NCBI GenBank assembly: GCA_964495595.1
Contig: CAZBWH010000064.1
Coordinates: 1-18,383 of the forward strand
DNA: 18,383 bases
Direction: 5' to 3'
From: CALMFQ01 sp964495595
GTDB taxonomy: Bacteria; Pseudomonadota; Gammaproteobacteria; Burkholderiales; SCOH01
The translations under genes and the position numbers were made by a program. Each line of letters begins with the position of its first letter. Position 1 is the stretch's first letter. Shown piece by piece: positions 1 through 6,374 of this stretch. The notes under the pieces are model-generated. The model ran no database searches, was not told the DNA's origin, and saw only the letters and a list, made by a program, of their open reading frames with translations.

Positions 1-1
1 C

Positions 2-112
2 AACTACACCGAATCCGCTTACCACAACCCGATCCACCTCGCCGACGCCAGCCACAGCACCGGCGACATCGCATTGATCGGAGTAGGGGATGCAGGGGGT
101 GGCTGGATGTGA
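2..112 (+). CDS. C-terminal fragment of an unidentified protein (5' end outside window)
   Basis: An open frame enters from the left edge and reads 36 codons to a TGA at 110-112; the visible residues include YHNPIHLADASHSTGDIALI. I do not recognise the family. Support for its being coding comes from two things. The first 75 bases have strongly codon-biased, C-ending codons. The stop is also followed within 10 bases by the ribosome binding site and GTG start of the next gene, as in an operon. The composition changes from C-rich to G-rich around base 75-85, inside this frame. Without the upstream part, no function can be given. Confidence 0.45.
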   Translation, partial: NYTESAYHNPIHLADASHSTGDIALIGVGDAGGGWM

Positions 113-122
113 GGGGAGATCG

Positions 123-749
123 GTGAATCTGTCTTATGGCCAGTTTGTGCTGCGTTCGAGAACCTGTCAGTTGACGCCGGTTCGCGGGGAGGATGGGGAG
201 TTTTTGCGGGCTTTGTGGGCCAACCGGGCGTTCATGCAGGATTTTCACCGGTTGGCGCCGCCGTTGCCGGCGGCGGATGCGGAGCTGGCTGAGCGGCTGG
301 AGCGGGAGTTTTGTGAATCCGGTGCTGTGTCGGCGGCGTTGAACTGGCTGGTGCGCACGCCGGCTGGTTTGCCGGTGGGGATGCTGACGCTGACCGGCCT
401 GTCGCGTCAGCACCGGCGGGCAGAGGTGCTGTTGGGGGTGTTGCCGGGTGCGCCGTTCGGGACGGCTACGGCGGCGATGCTGATGCTGTTCGAGCTGTTT
501 TTCCACGCTTTGCGCTTCAACAAGCTGTATTCATTTGTGTTTGCCGACAATGTGCATTCACTCAAGGGAACGCTGCATCTGGGATTCCAGGTGGAGGGTG
601 AGCTGCGGCAGCATGTGTTTGATGGGGGGGGCAACCGGTTTGTGGATTTGATCCAGACGGGCTTGTTGGCCGATCAGGCGTTCAGTGCGGGTAATCGCAA
701 GCTGGTTGAGCGTTTGCTGTTGCCGGCGGCGGCCCGGCGCCGGCGCTGA
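123..749 (+). CDS. GNAT family N-acetyltransferase (RimJ/RimL-like)
   Basis: Predicted cytoplasmic acyl-CoA-dependent N-acetyltransferase of 208 aa; the substrate cannot be read from the sequence. Early residues show the RimJ/RimL-like pattern of short beta strands and a helix (LTPVRGEDGEFLRALWANRA). The centre has a hydrophobic strand (VGMLTLTGL), then the region where acetyl-CoA binds (LLGVLPGAPFGTATAAMLML). The C-terminal part has the GNAT signature SLKGTLHLGFQVEGELRQ, where a neighbour-strand G-F-x-x-E-G is typical. The frame is open from an ATG at 90, but that start overlaps the preceding gene. The GTG at 123 has a strong GAGGGGAG at 111-118 at good spacing, so I chose it. It follows the upstream fragment by 10 bases and is probably co-transcribed with it. 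The fold assignment is firm and the start moderately so. Confidence 0.8.
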   Translation: MNLSYGQFVLRSRTCQLTPVRGEDGEFLRALWANRAFMQDFHRLAPPLPAADAELAERLEREFCESGAVSAALNWLVRTPAGLPVGMLTLTGLSRQHRRAEVLLGVLPGAPFGTATAAMLMLFELFFHALRFNKLYSFVFADNVHSLKGTLHLGFQVEGELRQHVFDGGGNRFVDLIQTGLLADQAFSAGNRKLVERLLLPAAARRRR

Positions 750-789
750 TCGGTGCGTCGGCGGCGATTGGGGTCGCTGGCTGCCGGGC

Positions 790-3717
790 TCAGAGGCCGC
801 CAAACAGTTGGCCATTGTCAAACAACGATGCTGGCTGCCAATCGGGGGTGATGAGGGGTTCCGGGGCGGGGGCGGCCTGGGCGCCGGGGGGGAGCGGGGT
901 GTCGGTCTGGGCGGTGGTGAAGGCGCTGAAGGCGGTGCCTTCGTCGCGCCATTGGCCGAGGCTGAGGGCGTAGGCGCGTTCTTGGTCGCTAGCGGTAAAC
1001 AGGTAGCCGCCGGTGCTGGTGTTGGCGAGCCGGTAGACGGCGTGGGTGTGGGTGTCGTTTTGCGGGACGTAGAAGCTGATGCCTTCGGCGCGCAGGTGTG
1101 GGTACGATTGGGCGATGCTGGCTTTTTCGGCTTCGCTGGTGGTGTAGAAGTAGCCGCCGTCGAGGGTGTTGGCGTAGCGATAAACGGGCAGGTAGCCGGT
1201 GCTGGCGGCTTTTTCGGCGTAGAACACGGTGCCTTCGAAGCGGAAGGCGGGGTAGTTGGCGCCGATGTAGGTTTTTTCTTCGGCCGATGCGGTGTACAGG
1301 TATTTGCCGTCGGTGGTGCGGGCAAAGCGGTAGACGGCGTCGTGGCTGTCCAGATAGCTCAGTTGCTGGGCGGATACGGTGTAGCTGCCGATCCGCTCGG
1401 TGGTGGCGCCACTGGCGGATGCGTCGAGATAGTAGCGCCCGCTCTGGCTGGCGGCGAAATCAAGCTGGCTGTCGGCGCCGGTGCCGCTGTCGTCGTCGCT
1501 GGCAAGAATGACGCCCTGCAGGTTGCGAATGGCGAGAGAGGGGTTGAGCAGTGTGCCGCCGTCGCTGGCGTTGCCGCGCATGGCAAAACGGTATTGGCTG
1601 CCGGCATCGAGGTCGAGTACGAACCAGTCGATGTCGCTGGTCTGGTCAAGTATGCTGCGGATGCTGCCGCCGATCGGCAGCCGGCTGGTGGAGGCGGCGC
1701 TGCTGGGAATGTCGGTTTCCTGGCGCTGGGTGGCGCTCAGGGTGTAGTTGCCGGTGCCGCTCTGGGTGGCGCTGCTGGCGTCCAGGTAATAGGTGCCGCT
1801 GTGGTTGGGCACGTAGTCGAGCTGGCTGTCTGGGCTGGTGCCGTTGTTGTCGTTGCTGGCCAGTGGCTGGCCGCTGGCGTCGCGCAGGGTGAGTAGCGGA
1901 TCGGCCAGGGCGCTGCTGCTGCCGGACGGGCTTTGTAGGGTAAAACGGTAGCTGTTGCCGGCGGTGAGCGGGATGGCTAGCCAGTCGCTGTCGCCTGCGG
2001 TGTTAATGCTGCCGCTGCTGCTGCCGCCGGCTAGCAATTGGCCGGCGGTGCTGCTGCTGGCGGGGTAGTCGTCGGTTTGTGTCAGGCTGATGCTGTAGCT
2101 GCCGAGCAGGTTGTTGGCCGAGCTGGCGTCAAGAAAATATTTGCCGCTGCTGGTGGGCTGGTAGGTCAGTTCGCTGTTGGTGCTGTCGCTGGTGTTGTCG
2201 TTGCTGGTGAGCAAGGTGCCGCCGGCGTTGCGCAGGATCAGCAGGGGGTCGGCCAGGGTGCCTTGGCCGCTGGCGCTGCCTTGCAGGCGGATGAGGTAGC
2301 TGGCGCCTTGGGTGAGGGTGACGGCAAACCAGTCGTGATCGGCGGCTAGGTCGATGCTGGCGCTGAGGGTGGCGCCCACGGTCAGGCTGCCGGTGGTGTT
2401 GATGTCGGCGGTGTAGTCGTCGTTTACGGTGGCGCTGCTGTTGAGGGTGAGGCTGGTGTCGGCAAACTGGGCGGTTTCGATCGATGTCAGTTGATCCTGT
2501 TCGCCGGTGGCTTTGTGGGTGAGGGTGAATTCGGTGCTTGAGCGCTGGCTGATGGCGTAGTCGATTCGCTTGCCGGGGTAGATTGCGGTGTCGTGACCTT
2601 CGCCGCCATTCAGGGTGTCGTTGCCCGCTCCTCCGGTAAGCTGGTTGTTGGCGCTGTTGCCGGTTAGGGTGTCGTTGCCGCTGCCGCCGATGGCGTTTTC
2701 GATGACGGCGCGGGTGGCCAGGCCGATGTTTTCCTGCAGCCCCAGCGAGCTGTAATGGCCGCCGCGCAGGTCGAGGGTGATGCTGTCGCTGAATGCGCTG
2801 CCGTCAAGGGTGTCGGTGCCAGCGGCGTCCCAGATGCTCATGACTTTGATGCCGGTCGGGCTGAAGGTGTAGCGGTCGTTGCCGGTGGCGGTGTTCTGGT
2901 TGATGCCGTAGATTGCCTGGATGGCGTCGATATCCAGCACCATCGGGGTTTGTGCCCAGTAGCGTTCATTGCCTGAGGTGTGCGGGCTGTAATCGGTGTA
3001 TGACATCAGGGTGTAATGCCGGTCGTCCTGACTGGGGGGCAGGGTGATCCCGTCTTCAAACGGATGTTTCAGCCCCAGCGCATGGCCGATTTCATGCAGC
3101 AGGGCGGTGTAGTCGTAATTTTCTGCGCCATCGGCTTGAAAACTGCTGTTTTCGTAGTCAGGGTCGATCCAGATGTCGCCGGCGTTGGGGTAATACGGCC
3201 AGGGGTAGTTGCCGTAACCCCAGGCCGAATCGCCGGTATTGGTGCCGACGGCGGTACTGAACGCGACCCGGATGTCGCCTACCTGGCTGCTGGTTTCGGT
3301 GATTTCAACCAGCCGCACCGAGGTCAGCGCCCCCCAGGCGCCAAATGCCTTCTGCGCGGCAGCGCGCTGGCTGGCGTTCAACGCGGACCAGCTATCCCAT
3401 TCATTGGCGTCAGAGCCGTCGCCGTCGTAATCGTCGCCGGAGGCATACCAAGCCGTACCGGTTGCCGACCAGCCGGGCAGGCTGTAACTGATCGACTGGC
3501 CCGACCATTTGTAATGGTCAGGATTGGTCAATGCTTCAATGGTGGCATTGCTGCTACTGAATGTGATTACCGGGTTGTTGATGTCGGTCGGTCGGGCCAT
3601 GAGGTAAATCATCCGTAAGTAGGTCATTGGCTGGTTGATCAGCGCTGAATGAGTGGCTACGCGGGTAAATGGCTGCGCATCGAGGGCTTCATCAGCACTT
3701 CCCTGGCTGTGTAGCAT
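790..3717 (-). CDS. Serralysin-type (M10) zinc metalloprotease with RTX repeats, three PPC-like domains and a DUF5648-like C-terminus
   Basis: Predicted secreted zinc endopeptidase, 975 aa from the ATG at 3717. The catalytic motif HEIGHALGLKH (about residues 208-218) and the Met-turn LMSY (Met about 238) are intact, followed by the metzincin pattern MVLDIDAIQAIYG. RTX calcium-binding nonapeptides (GGSGNDTLTG, GGAGNDTLNG) lie at about 343-380. Then come three tandem beta-sandwich repeats of about 115 residues each (about 430-785) with the pre-peptidase C-terminal (PPC) pattern: DWFAVTL, ADPLLILRN, SNDN, GKYFLDASS, GSYSISL. The last 150 residues carry three repeats like VYRFARTTDGKYLYTASAEEK, typical of DUF5648. 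There is no N-terminal signal peptide, consistent with type I secretion, but no ABC/MFP/TolC genes are in the window. The frame stays open to a TTG at 3807. No start has a clear Shine-Dalgarno, and ATGs at 3627, 3612 and 3600 are alternatives. Family is certain, exact start is not. Confidence 0.93.
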   Translation of the reverse strand: MLHSQGSADEALDAQPFTRVATHSALINQPMTYLRMIYLMARPTDINNPVITFSSSNATIEALTNPDHYKWSGQSISYSLPGWSATGTAWYASGDDYDGDGSDANEWDSWSALNASQRAAAQKAFGAWGALTSVRLVEITETSSQVGDIRVAFSTAVGTNTGDSAWGYGNYPWPYYPNAGDIWIDPDYENSSFQADGAENYDYTALLHEIGHALGLKHPFEDGITLPPSQDDRHYTLMSYTDYSPHTSGNERYWAQTPMVLDIDAIQAIYGINQNTATGNDRYTFSPTGIKVMSIWDAAGTDTLDGSAFSDSITLDLRGGHYSSLGLQENIGLATRAVIENAIGGSGNDTLTGNSANNQLTGGAGNDTLNGGEGHDTAIYPGKRIDYAISQRSSTEFTLTHKATGEQDQLTSIETAQFADTSLTLNSSATVNDDYTADINTTGSLTVGATLSASIDLAADHDWFAVTLTQGASYLIRLQGSASGQGTLADPLLILRNAGGTLLTSNDNTSDSTNSELTYQPTSSGKYFLDASSANNLLGSYSISLTQTDDYPASSSTAGQLLAGGSSSGSINTAGDSDWLAIPLTAGNSYRFTLQSPSGSSSALADPLLTLRDASGQPLASNDNNGTSPDSQLDYVPNHSGTYYLDASSATQSGTGNYTLSATQRQETDIPSSAASTSRLPIGGSIRSILDQTSDIDWFVLDLDAGSQYRFAMRGNASDGGTLLNPSLAIRNLQGVILASDDDSGTGADSQLDFAASQSGRYYLDASASGATTERIGSYTVSAQQLSYLDSHDAVYRFARTTDGKYLYTASAEEKTYIGANYPAFRFEGTVFYAEKAASTGYLPVYRYANTLDGGYFYTTSEAEKASIAQSYPHLRAEGISFYVPQNDTHTHAVYRLANTSTGGYLFTASDQERAYALSLGQWRDEGTAFSAFTTAQTDTPLPPGAQAAPAPEPLITPDWQPASLFDNGQLFGGL

Positions 3718-3782
3718 AACAAGGGTCGATCGGCCTGTGTGGCCGAAATGCCGGGTTTGTCCGGTGGCCTGATTTATTGGTT

Positions 3783-3788
3783 TACAAT
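3783..3788 (+). promoter_or_regulatory. Candidate -10 element for the yaaA-dtd operon
   Basis: TACAAT (3783-3788) lies 35 bases before the yaaA ATG, in the 106-bp gap shared with the divergent protease gene. The best -35 match, TTGTCC at 3757-3762, would need a 20-base spacer, so the promoter is only tentative. YaaA in E. coli belongs to the OxyR regulon, but I cannot identify an OxyR site here by eye. Confidence 0.3.
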
Positions 3789-3823
3789 CGGACTCCTGTT
3801 TTCTCAATTACCGGATATTTGTC

Positions 3824-4606
3824 ATGTTGATGGTCGTTTCCCCTGCCAAAACGCTGGATTACGCTACCCCGGCTGTCACAGACCATTGCAGCCGGCCGGC
3901 GTTTCTAGAGCATTCTGCGGTGTTGATCGGGCTGTTGCGGCAGATGAGCCCGCAACAGTTGGCGGGATTGATGGGCATCAGCGATGCGCTGGCGGTGCTG
4001 AACGTGGGTAGATATCAGCAATGGCGGGCCGATGACGACAAGGCACTGGGCAAGCAGGCGGTGCTGGCGTTCATGGGAGATGTCTATGAGGGGCTGGATG
4101 CTGCATGTTTCAGCCAGGATGACTTTGACTATGCGCAACAGCACTTGCGCATTCTGTCCGGCTTGTACGGGGTATTGCGGCCGCTGGACTGGATGCAGCC
4201 TTACCGGCTGGAAATGGGTACCCGGCTGGTCAATCCGCGTGGCAAGGATTTGTACGCGTTCTGGGGTGATCTCATTACCGATGCGCTGAATGCGGTGCTG
4301 TCAGGGCAGGATTCTCCGCTGTTGCTGAATCTGGCGTCGGAAGAATATTTCAAGGCTGTGCGGCCGAAGCGGCTGCTGGCGCCGCAAATTGATTGTGTAT
4401 TTCAGGATCGCAAAGGGAGTGGCCCGTACAAGACCGTCAGTTTTCATGCCAAGCGGGCGCGTGGGCTGATGGCGCGGTTTGTGATCCAGAACCGGATCGA
4501 TCAGCCAGACGGGCTGAAGGGTTTTGATCTGGAAGGTTACCGTTTCGAGCCCGCCGCATCGGAAGGCAACCGCTTGCTGTTTCGTCGCGATCATCCAGAG
4601 GACTGA
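3824..4606 (+). CDS. yaaA: Peroxide stress protein YaaA (DUF328/UPF0246)
   Basis: 260-aa cytoplasmic protein of the YaaA family. In E. coli this protein limits free intracellular iron and so reduces Fenton damage during peroxide stress; the same role is inferred here. The sequence begins MLMVVSPAKTLDYATP, which matches the canonical start MLxxxSPAKTLDY, and this fixes the ATG at 3824. Other family blocks are visible: LSGLYGVLRPLDWMQPYRLEMGT, NLASEEYFKAV, and FxAKRARGLMARFVIQNR near the C-terminus. Length is as expected for the family (about 255-260 aa). A weak GGAT precedes the start. The stop is only 3 bases before the dtd start, so the two genes almost certainly form an operon. Confidence 0.96.
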   Translation: MLMVVSPAKTLDYATPAVTDHCSRPAFLEHSAVLIGLLRQMSPQQLAGLMGISDALAVLNVGRYQQWRADDDKALGKQAVLAFMGDVYEGLDAACFSQDDFDYAQQHLRILSGLYGVLRPLDWMQPYRLEMGTRLVNPRGKDLYAFWGDLITDALNAVLSGQDSPLLLNLASEEYFKAVRPKRLLAPQIDCVFQDRKGSGPYKTVSFHAKRARGLMARFVIQNRIDQPDGLKGFDLEGYRFEPAASEGNRLLFRRDHPED

Positions 4607-4609
4607 ACG

Positions 4610-5062
4610 ATGCGGGTGCTGTTGCAGCGGGTGGCTGAAGCGGCCGTTAGCGTCGAGGGGGACGTTGTCGGTCGGATTGACGCCGGATTGCTGGTGCTGG
4701 TCGGTATCGGGGCGGATGACACGCGGGACGACATCGACTGGCTGTGCCGCAAGATCGTGGCGCTACGCGTGTTCAATGACGCCAACGGGCAGATGAACCG
4801 TTCGGTGTTGGAGGCGGGTGGCGAGATTCTGGCCGTGAGCCAGTTCACCCTGCATGCCAGCTGTCGCAAGGGCAACCGGCCCAGCTACAGCCGGGCGGCG
4901 CGCCCGGAACAGGCCGAGCCGATGTATCTGGATTTCGTTCAGGTGCTGGCACTGGCTCTGGGCAAGCCAGTTGCGCGGGGGCAATTCGGGGCCGACATGC
5001 AGGTATCGCTTGTAAACGATGGCCCGGTCACTATCTGGCTTGATTCGAAAGATCCGCAGTAG
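4610..5062 (+). CDS. dtd: D-aminoacyl-tRNA deacylase
   Basis: 150-aa D-aminoacyl-tRNA deacylase (DTD), a cytoplasmic homodimer. It hydrolyses the ester bond of D-aminoacyl-tRNAs, and glycine mischarged on tRNA-Ala, to keep D-residues out of proteins. Both active-site signatures are present: SQFTL at residues 77-81, and the cross-subunit Gly-cisPro motif in NDGPVT at 136-141. The N-terminus MRVLLQRVAEAAVSVEG is typical, and length equals the family norm (about 145-150 aa). It starts 3 bases after yaaA, with an AGAGGA at the end of yaaA serving as ribosome binding site. The yaaA-dtd pairing makes a small stress and translation-quality operon. Confidence 0.97.
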   Translation: MRVLLQRVAEAAVSVEGDVVGRIDAGLLVLVGIGADDTRDDIDWLCRKIVALRVFNDANGQMNRSVLEAGGEILAVSQFTLHASCRKGNRPSYSRAARPEQAEPMYLDFVQVLALALGKPVARGQFGADMQVSLVNDGPVTIWLDSKDPQ

Positions 5063-5097
5063 CGGCTGGTGACGCCGGTCGGTTGCGCGGGTCAGGT

Positions 5098-5298
5098 TCA
5101 GTTGGTGAAGTGATGTGGCTGCATCGCCGGAATGTAGGCGTTGCTGCGGTAGGAGGCCGAGGCCAATCCGAGTGCTGAGCGGAAAGTGACGGTGGTCAGA
5201 GGGCCGCTGTCTTCGATCGAGATGACTTCCAGCCAGAAATCGCGGCCGTTGCGGTGATCGTTTACCCGGTCGCCGGGCATGAGTTGATGAACTTTCAA
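5098..5298 (-). CDS. Small protein of unknown function (66 aa)
   Basis: I do not recognise a named family. The 66-residue product (MKVHQLMPGDRVNDHRNGRD..., then a beta-rich LEVISIEDSGPLTTVTFRSAL) looks like a compact, soluble beta-strand domain. The phrase 'V-x-x-L-x-P-G-D-x-V' is reminiscent of small SH3-like or KOW-like barrels that handle nucleic acid, but this is only a resemblance. The frame begins at a TTG (5298) preceded by GAAAGACAG; an ATG at 5280 (MPGDRV) is an alternative start. It lies between convergent dtd and the infA copy on the same strand, about 80 bp after the infA stop, with a probable terminator between them. No signal peptide or membrane segment is seen. Confidence 0.6.
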   Translation of the reverse strand: MKVHQLMPGDRVNDHRNGRDFWLEVISIEDSGPLTTVTFRSALGLASASYRSNAYIPAMQPHHFTN

Positions 5299-5345
5299 TC
5301 TGTCTTTCGTGTGGTTGAATCAAGTAGTTGAATCAAAAGGATGAA

Positions 5346-5374
5346 GCAGTGTGGCCGCATTGCGGTCACGCTGC
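5346..5374 (-). terminator. Hairpin directly after infA, probable terminator
   Basis: A 13-bp stem (5346-5358 with 5362-5374, two G-T wobbles) closes on a 3-base loop, ATT, at 5359-5361. It starts 4 bases after the infA stop codon on the minus strand. The following minus-strand bases are TTCATCCTTTTGATTC, which is only moderately U-rich, so termination efficiency is uncertain. Confidence 0.55.
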
Positions 5375-5378
5375 GGGG

Positions 5379-5612
5379 TCAGTGGCTGCGCGGGGCAAGG
5401 TGGCGGAACGTGATCCGGCCTTTGCTCAGGTCGTAGGGCGACATTTCGACGGTGACACGGTCACCCATCAGTACCTTGATCCGGTGCATTTTCATTTTGC
5501 CCGATCCGTAGGCGAGGATTTCGACGCCGTTGCCCAGCTTTACGCGGTAACGTGACTCGGGCAGTACGTCGGTGACGACGCCTTCAAATTCGATGGTTTC
5601 TTCTTTTGCCAT
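5379..5612 (-). CDS. infA: Translation initiation factor IF-1
   Basis: 77-aa single S1/OB-fold protein that binds the 30S A site and helps IF-2 and IF-3 select the initiator tRNA. It begins MAKEETIEFEGVV and has the family core SRYRVKLGNGVEILAY, GDRVTVEMSPYDLSKGRITFRH, with the last block nearly universal in IF-1. The start at 5612 is set by this N-terminus and by AGGAG at 5623-5627. Longer in-frame extension upstream (to about 5882) has no family similarity and is intergenic. The gene is not beside ribosomal protein genes here. Betaproteobacteria often carry a second infA outside the rpl-rps cluster, and this copy is likely that one (inference from context). Confidence 0.95.
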   Translation of the reverse strand: MAKEETIEFEGVVTDVLPESRYRVKLGNGVEILAYGSGKMKMHRIKVLMGDRVTVEMSPYDLSKGRITFRHLAPRSH

Positions 5613-5696
5613 GATAAATGGGCTCCTGTTAGGGCGGTTCCGGGTTGAAAAAGGGCGGATTTTATCCGGTTTGCAACGCCGAAACGGGGTCGAGAA

Positions 5697-5715
5697 TCGC
5701 GACTCGCGGTCGCGA
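5697..5715. repeat. Inverted repeat TCGCGAC-N5-GTCGCGA
   Basis: Perfect 7-bp arms (5697-5703 and 5709-5715) around TCGCG. It sits about 85-100 bases upstream of the infA start, just above the candidate -10, a position fitting an operator or other protein-binding site. No regulator can be named. Confidence 0.4.
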
Positions 5716-5898
5716 AGTTTGCTGGCGGGCTGCCAGGGCAGCGGTTGCGAGCGTTTGGATTGACGGGCTTGTCGCAAGGGCAGGCCGGTGAATCGGGACT
5801 CAGAATTCTGGCGGGGAATGGAAAATCCATGACTACTATACAGCTTTCGGGCCGATCCTGCAGATTTACCTGTGGCTTGCAATGGGAAAAGAAAGCCC

Positions 5899-5915
5899 GC
5901 ACAATCGGATTGTGC
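5899..5915. repeat. 17-bp palindrome GCACAATC-G-GATTGTGC
   Basis: Perfect 8-bp arms (5899-5906 and 5908-5915) with a single central G. The size, AT-centred arms and position (about 150 bp before the small gene at 6067) resemble a dimeric repressor operator. No regulator gene is adjacent, so the binding protein is unknown. Confidence 0.45.
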
Positions 5916-6066
5916 AGTGCAGCAATTGGCCGTTGGCGGGCTGGCTGCTACAGTGAAATACCGGCAGGAGCCATTGAGCTTCCTGCGGTTTCCTGGATGA
6001 TCCGATCGTGTTGTTGTAGTGGTTTTGCCGTGATTCCGTGTTCTATTTCACTTTTAGGAGATGACG

Positions 6067-6315
6067 ATGGCACAGTTTGATTCTTTTCGCAAAATCCGCA
6101 CCGTTGGCGACCTGAAACAGGTTCTGGCGGCCTTTCCAGACGATGTAGAAGTGCAGATCAACTTTACTACCATGCATGGCGACATTACCTTTTCCGGCCA
6201 GATTGATGCCGAAGCCGTTGTGCATCAGCAGGCCGACAGCAGTGGCGAAAAATTCGTGGTGATCGATGTGACACAGACGTTCGGTGACAAGTTCCGCGAA
6301 TTCAGCCTGATGTAA
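6067..6315 (+). CDS. Small acidic protein of unknown function (82 aa)
   Basis: I do not recognise a named family. The product starts MAQFDSFRKIRTVGDLKQVL and continues AAFPDDVEVQINF, a pattern (TVxDLxxxLxxFPDDxEV) seen in many uncharacterised small soluble proteins. A beta-rich second half (GDITFSGQIDAEAV, EKFVVIDVTQTFG) follows. There is no signal peptide or membrane span. The ATG at 6067 is chosen because TAGGAG at 6055-6060 gives a 6-base spacing; an in-frame ATG at 6061 touches that site and is unlikely. The gene is monocistronic, with a strong intrinsic terminator directly behind it. Being well bounded by an RBS and terminator, it is probably a real expressed gene. Confidence 0.75.
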   Translation: MAQFDSFRKIRTVGDLKQVLAAFPDDVEVQINFTTMHGDITFSGQIDAEAVVHQQADSSGEKFVVIDVTQTFGDKFREFSLM

Positions 6316-6338
6316 GCAGCATGATTGTCAGCCGCACC

Positions 6339-6370
6339 GGGGCGCCGAGCTTGGCGCCCTTTGTTTTTTG
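6339..6370 (+). terminator. Intrinsic terminator of the small gene at 6067
   Basis: GC-rich stem GGGCGCC (6340-6346) and GGCGCCC (6353-6359) with a 6-base loop, followed by TTTGTTTTTT (6360-6369). It is a textbook rho-independent terminator for the plus strand, 24 bases after the stop codon. It also separates this gene from the convergent dgt gene ending at 6375. Confidence 0.88.
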
Positions 6371-6374
6371 TTGA

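Larger units (their letters stand above)
5613..6066. other. 454-bp intergenic region with palindromes between divergent infA and a small unknown gene
   Basis: No convincing gene is present; the open frames here lack ribosome binding sites and family similarity, and the base composition is less GC-biased than the flanks. A minus-strand -10-like TAAAAT (5659-5664), embedded in the short palindrome CGGAT-TTT-ATCCG (5656-5668), probably belongs to the infA promoter, though no good -35 is visible. Two further palindromes at 5697-5715 and 5899-5915 are listed separately. An imperfect hairpin GCAGGAGC/GCTTCCTGC lies at 5964-5986. Confidence 0.5.

Noticed and set aside
685..1896. Long plus-strand open frame (403 codons) rich in Gly, Ala and Val
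   Set aside because: It is antisense to the protease gene, which has unmistakable domains; the antisense frame is low-complexity with no family motif or RBS, as expected in GC-rich DNA.
3600..3807. TTG at 3807 as start of the protease
   Set aside because: It would overlap the yaaA promoter region and add 30 residues without a signal or RBS; the ATG at 3717 or one of the later ATGs is more plausible.
5745..6080. 111-codon plus-strand frame in the infA upstream gap
   Set aside because: No RBS, overlaps the start of the well-supported gene at 6067, cysteine-rich odd composition and no family resemblance.
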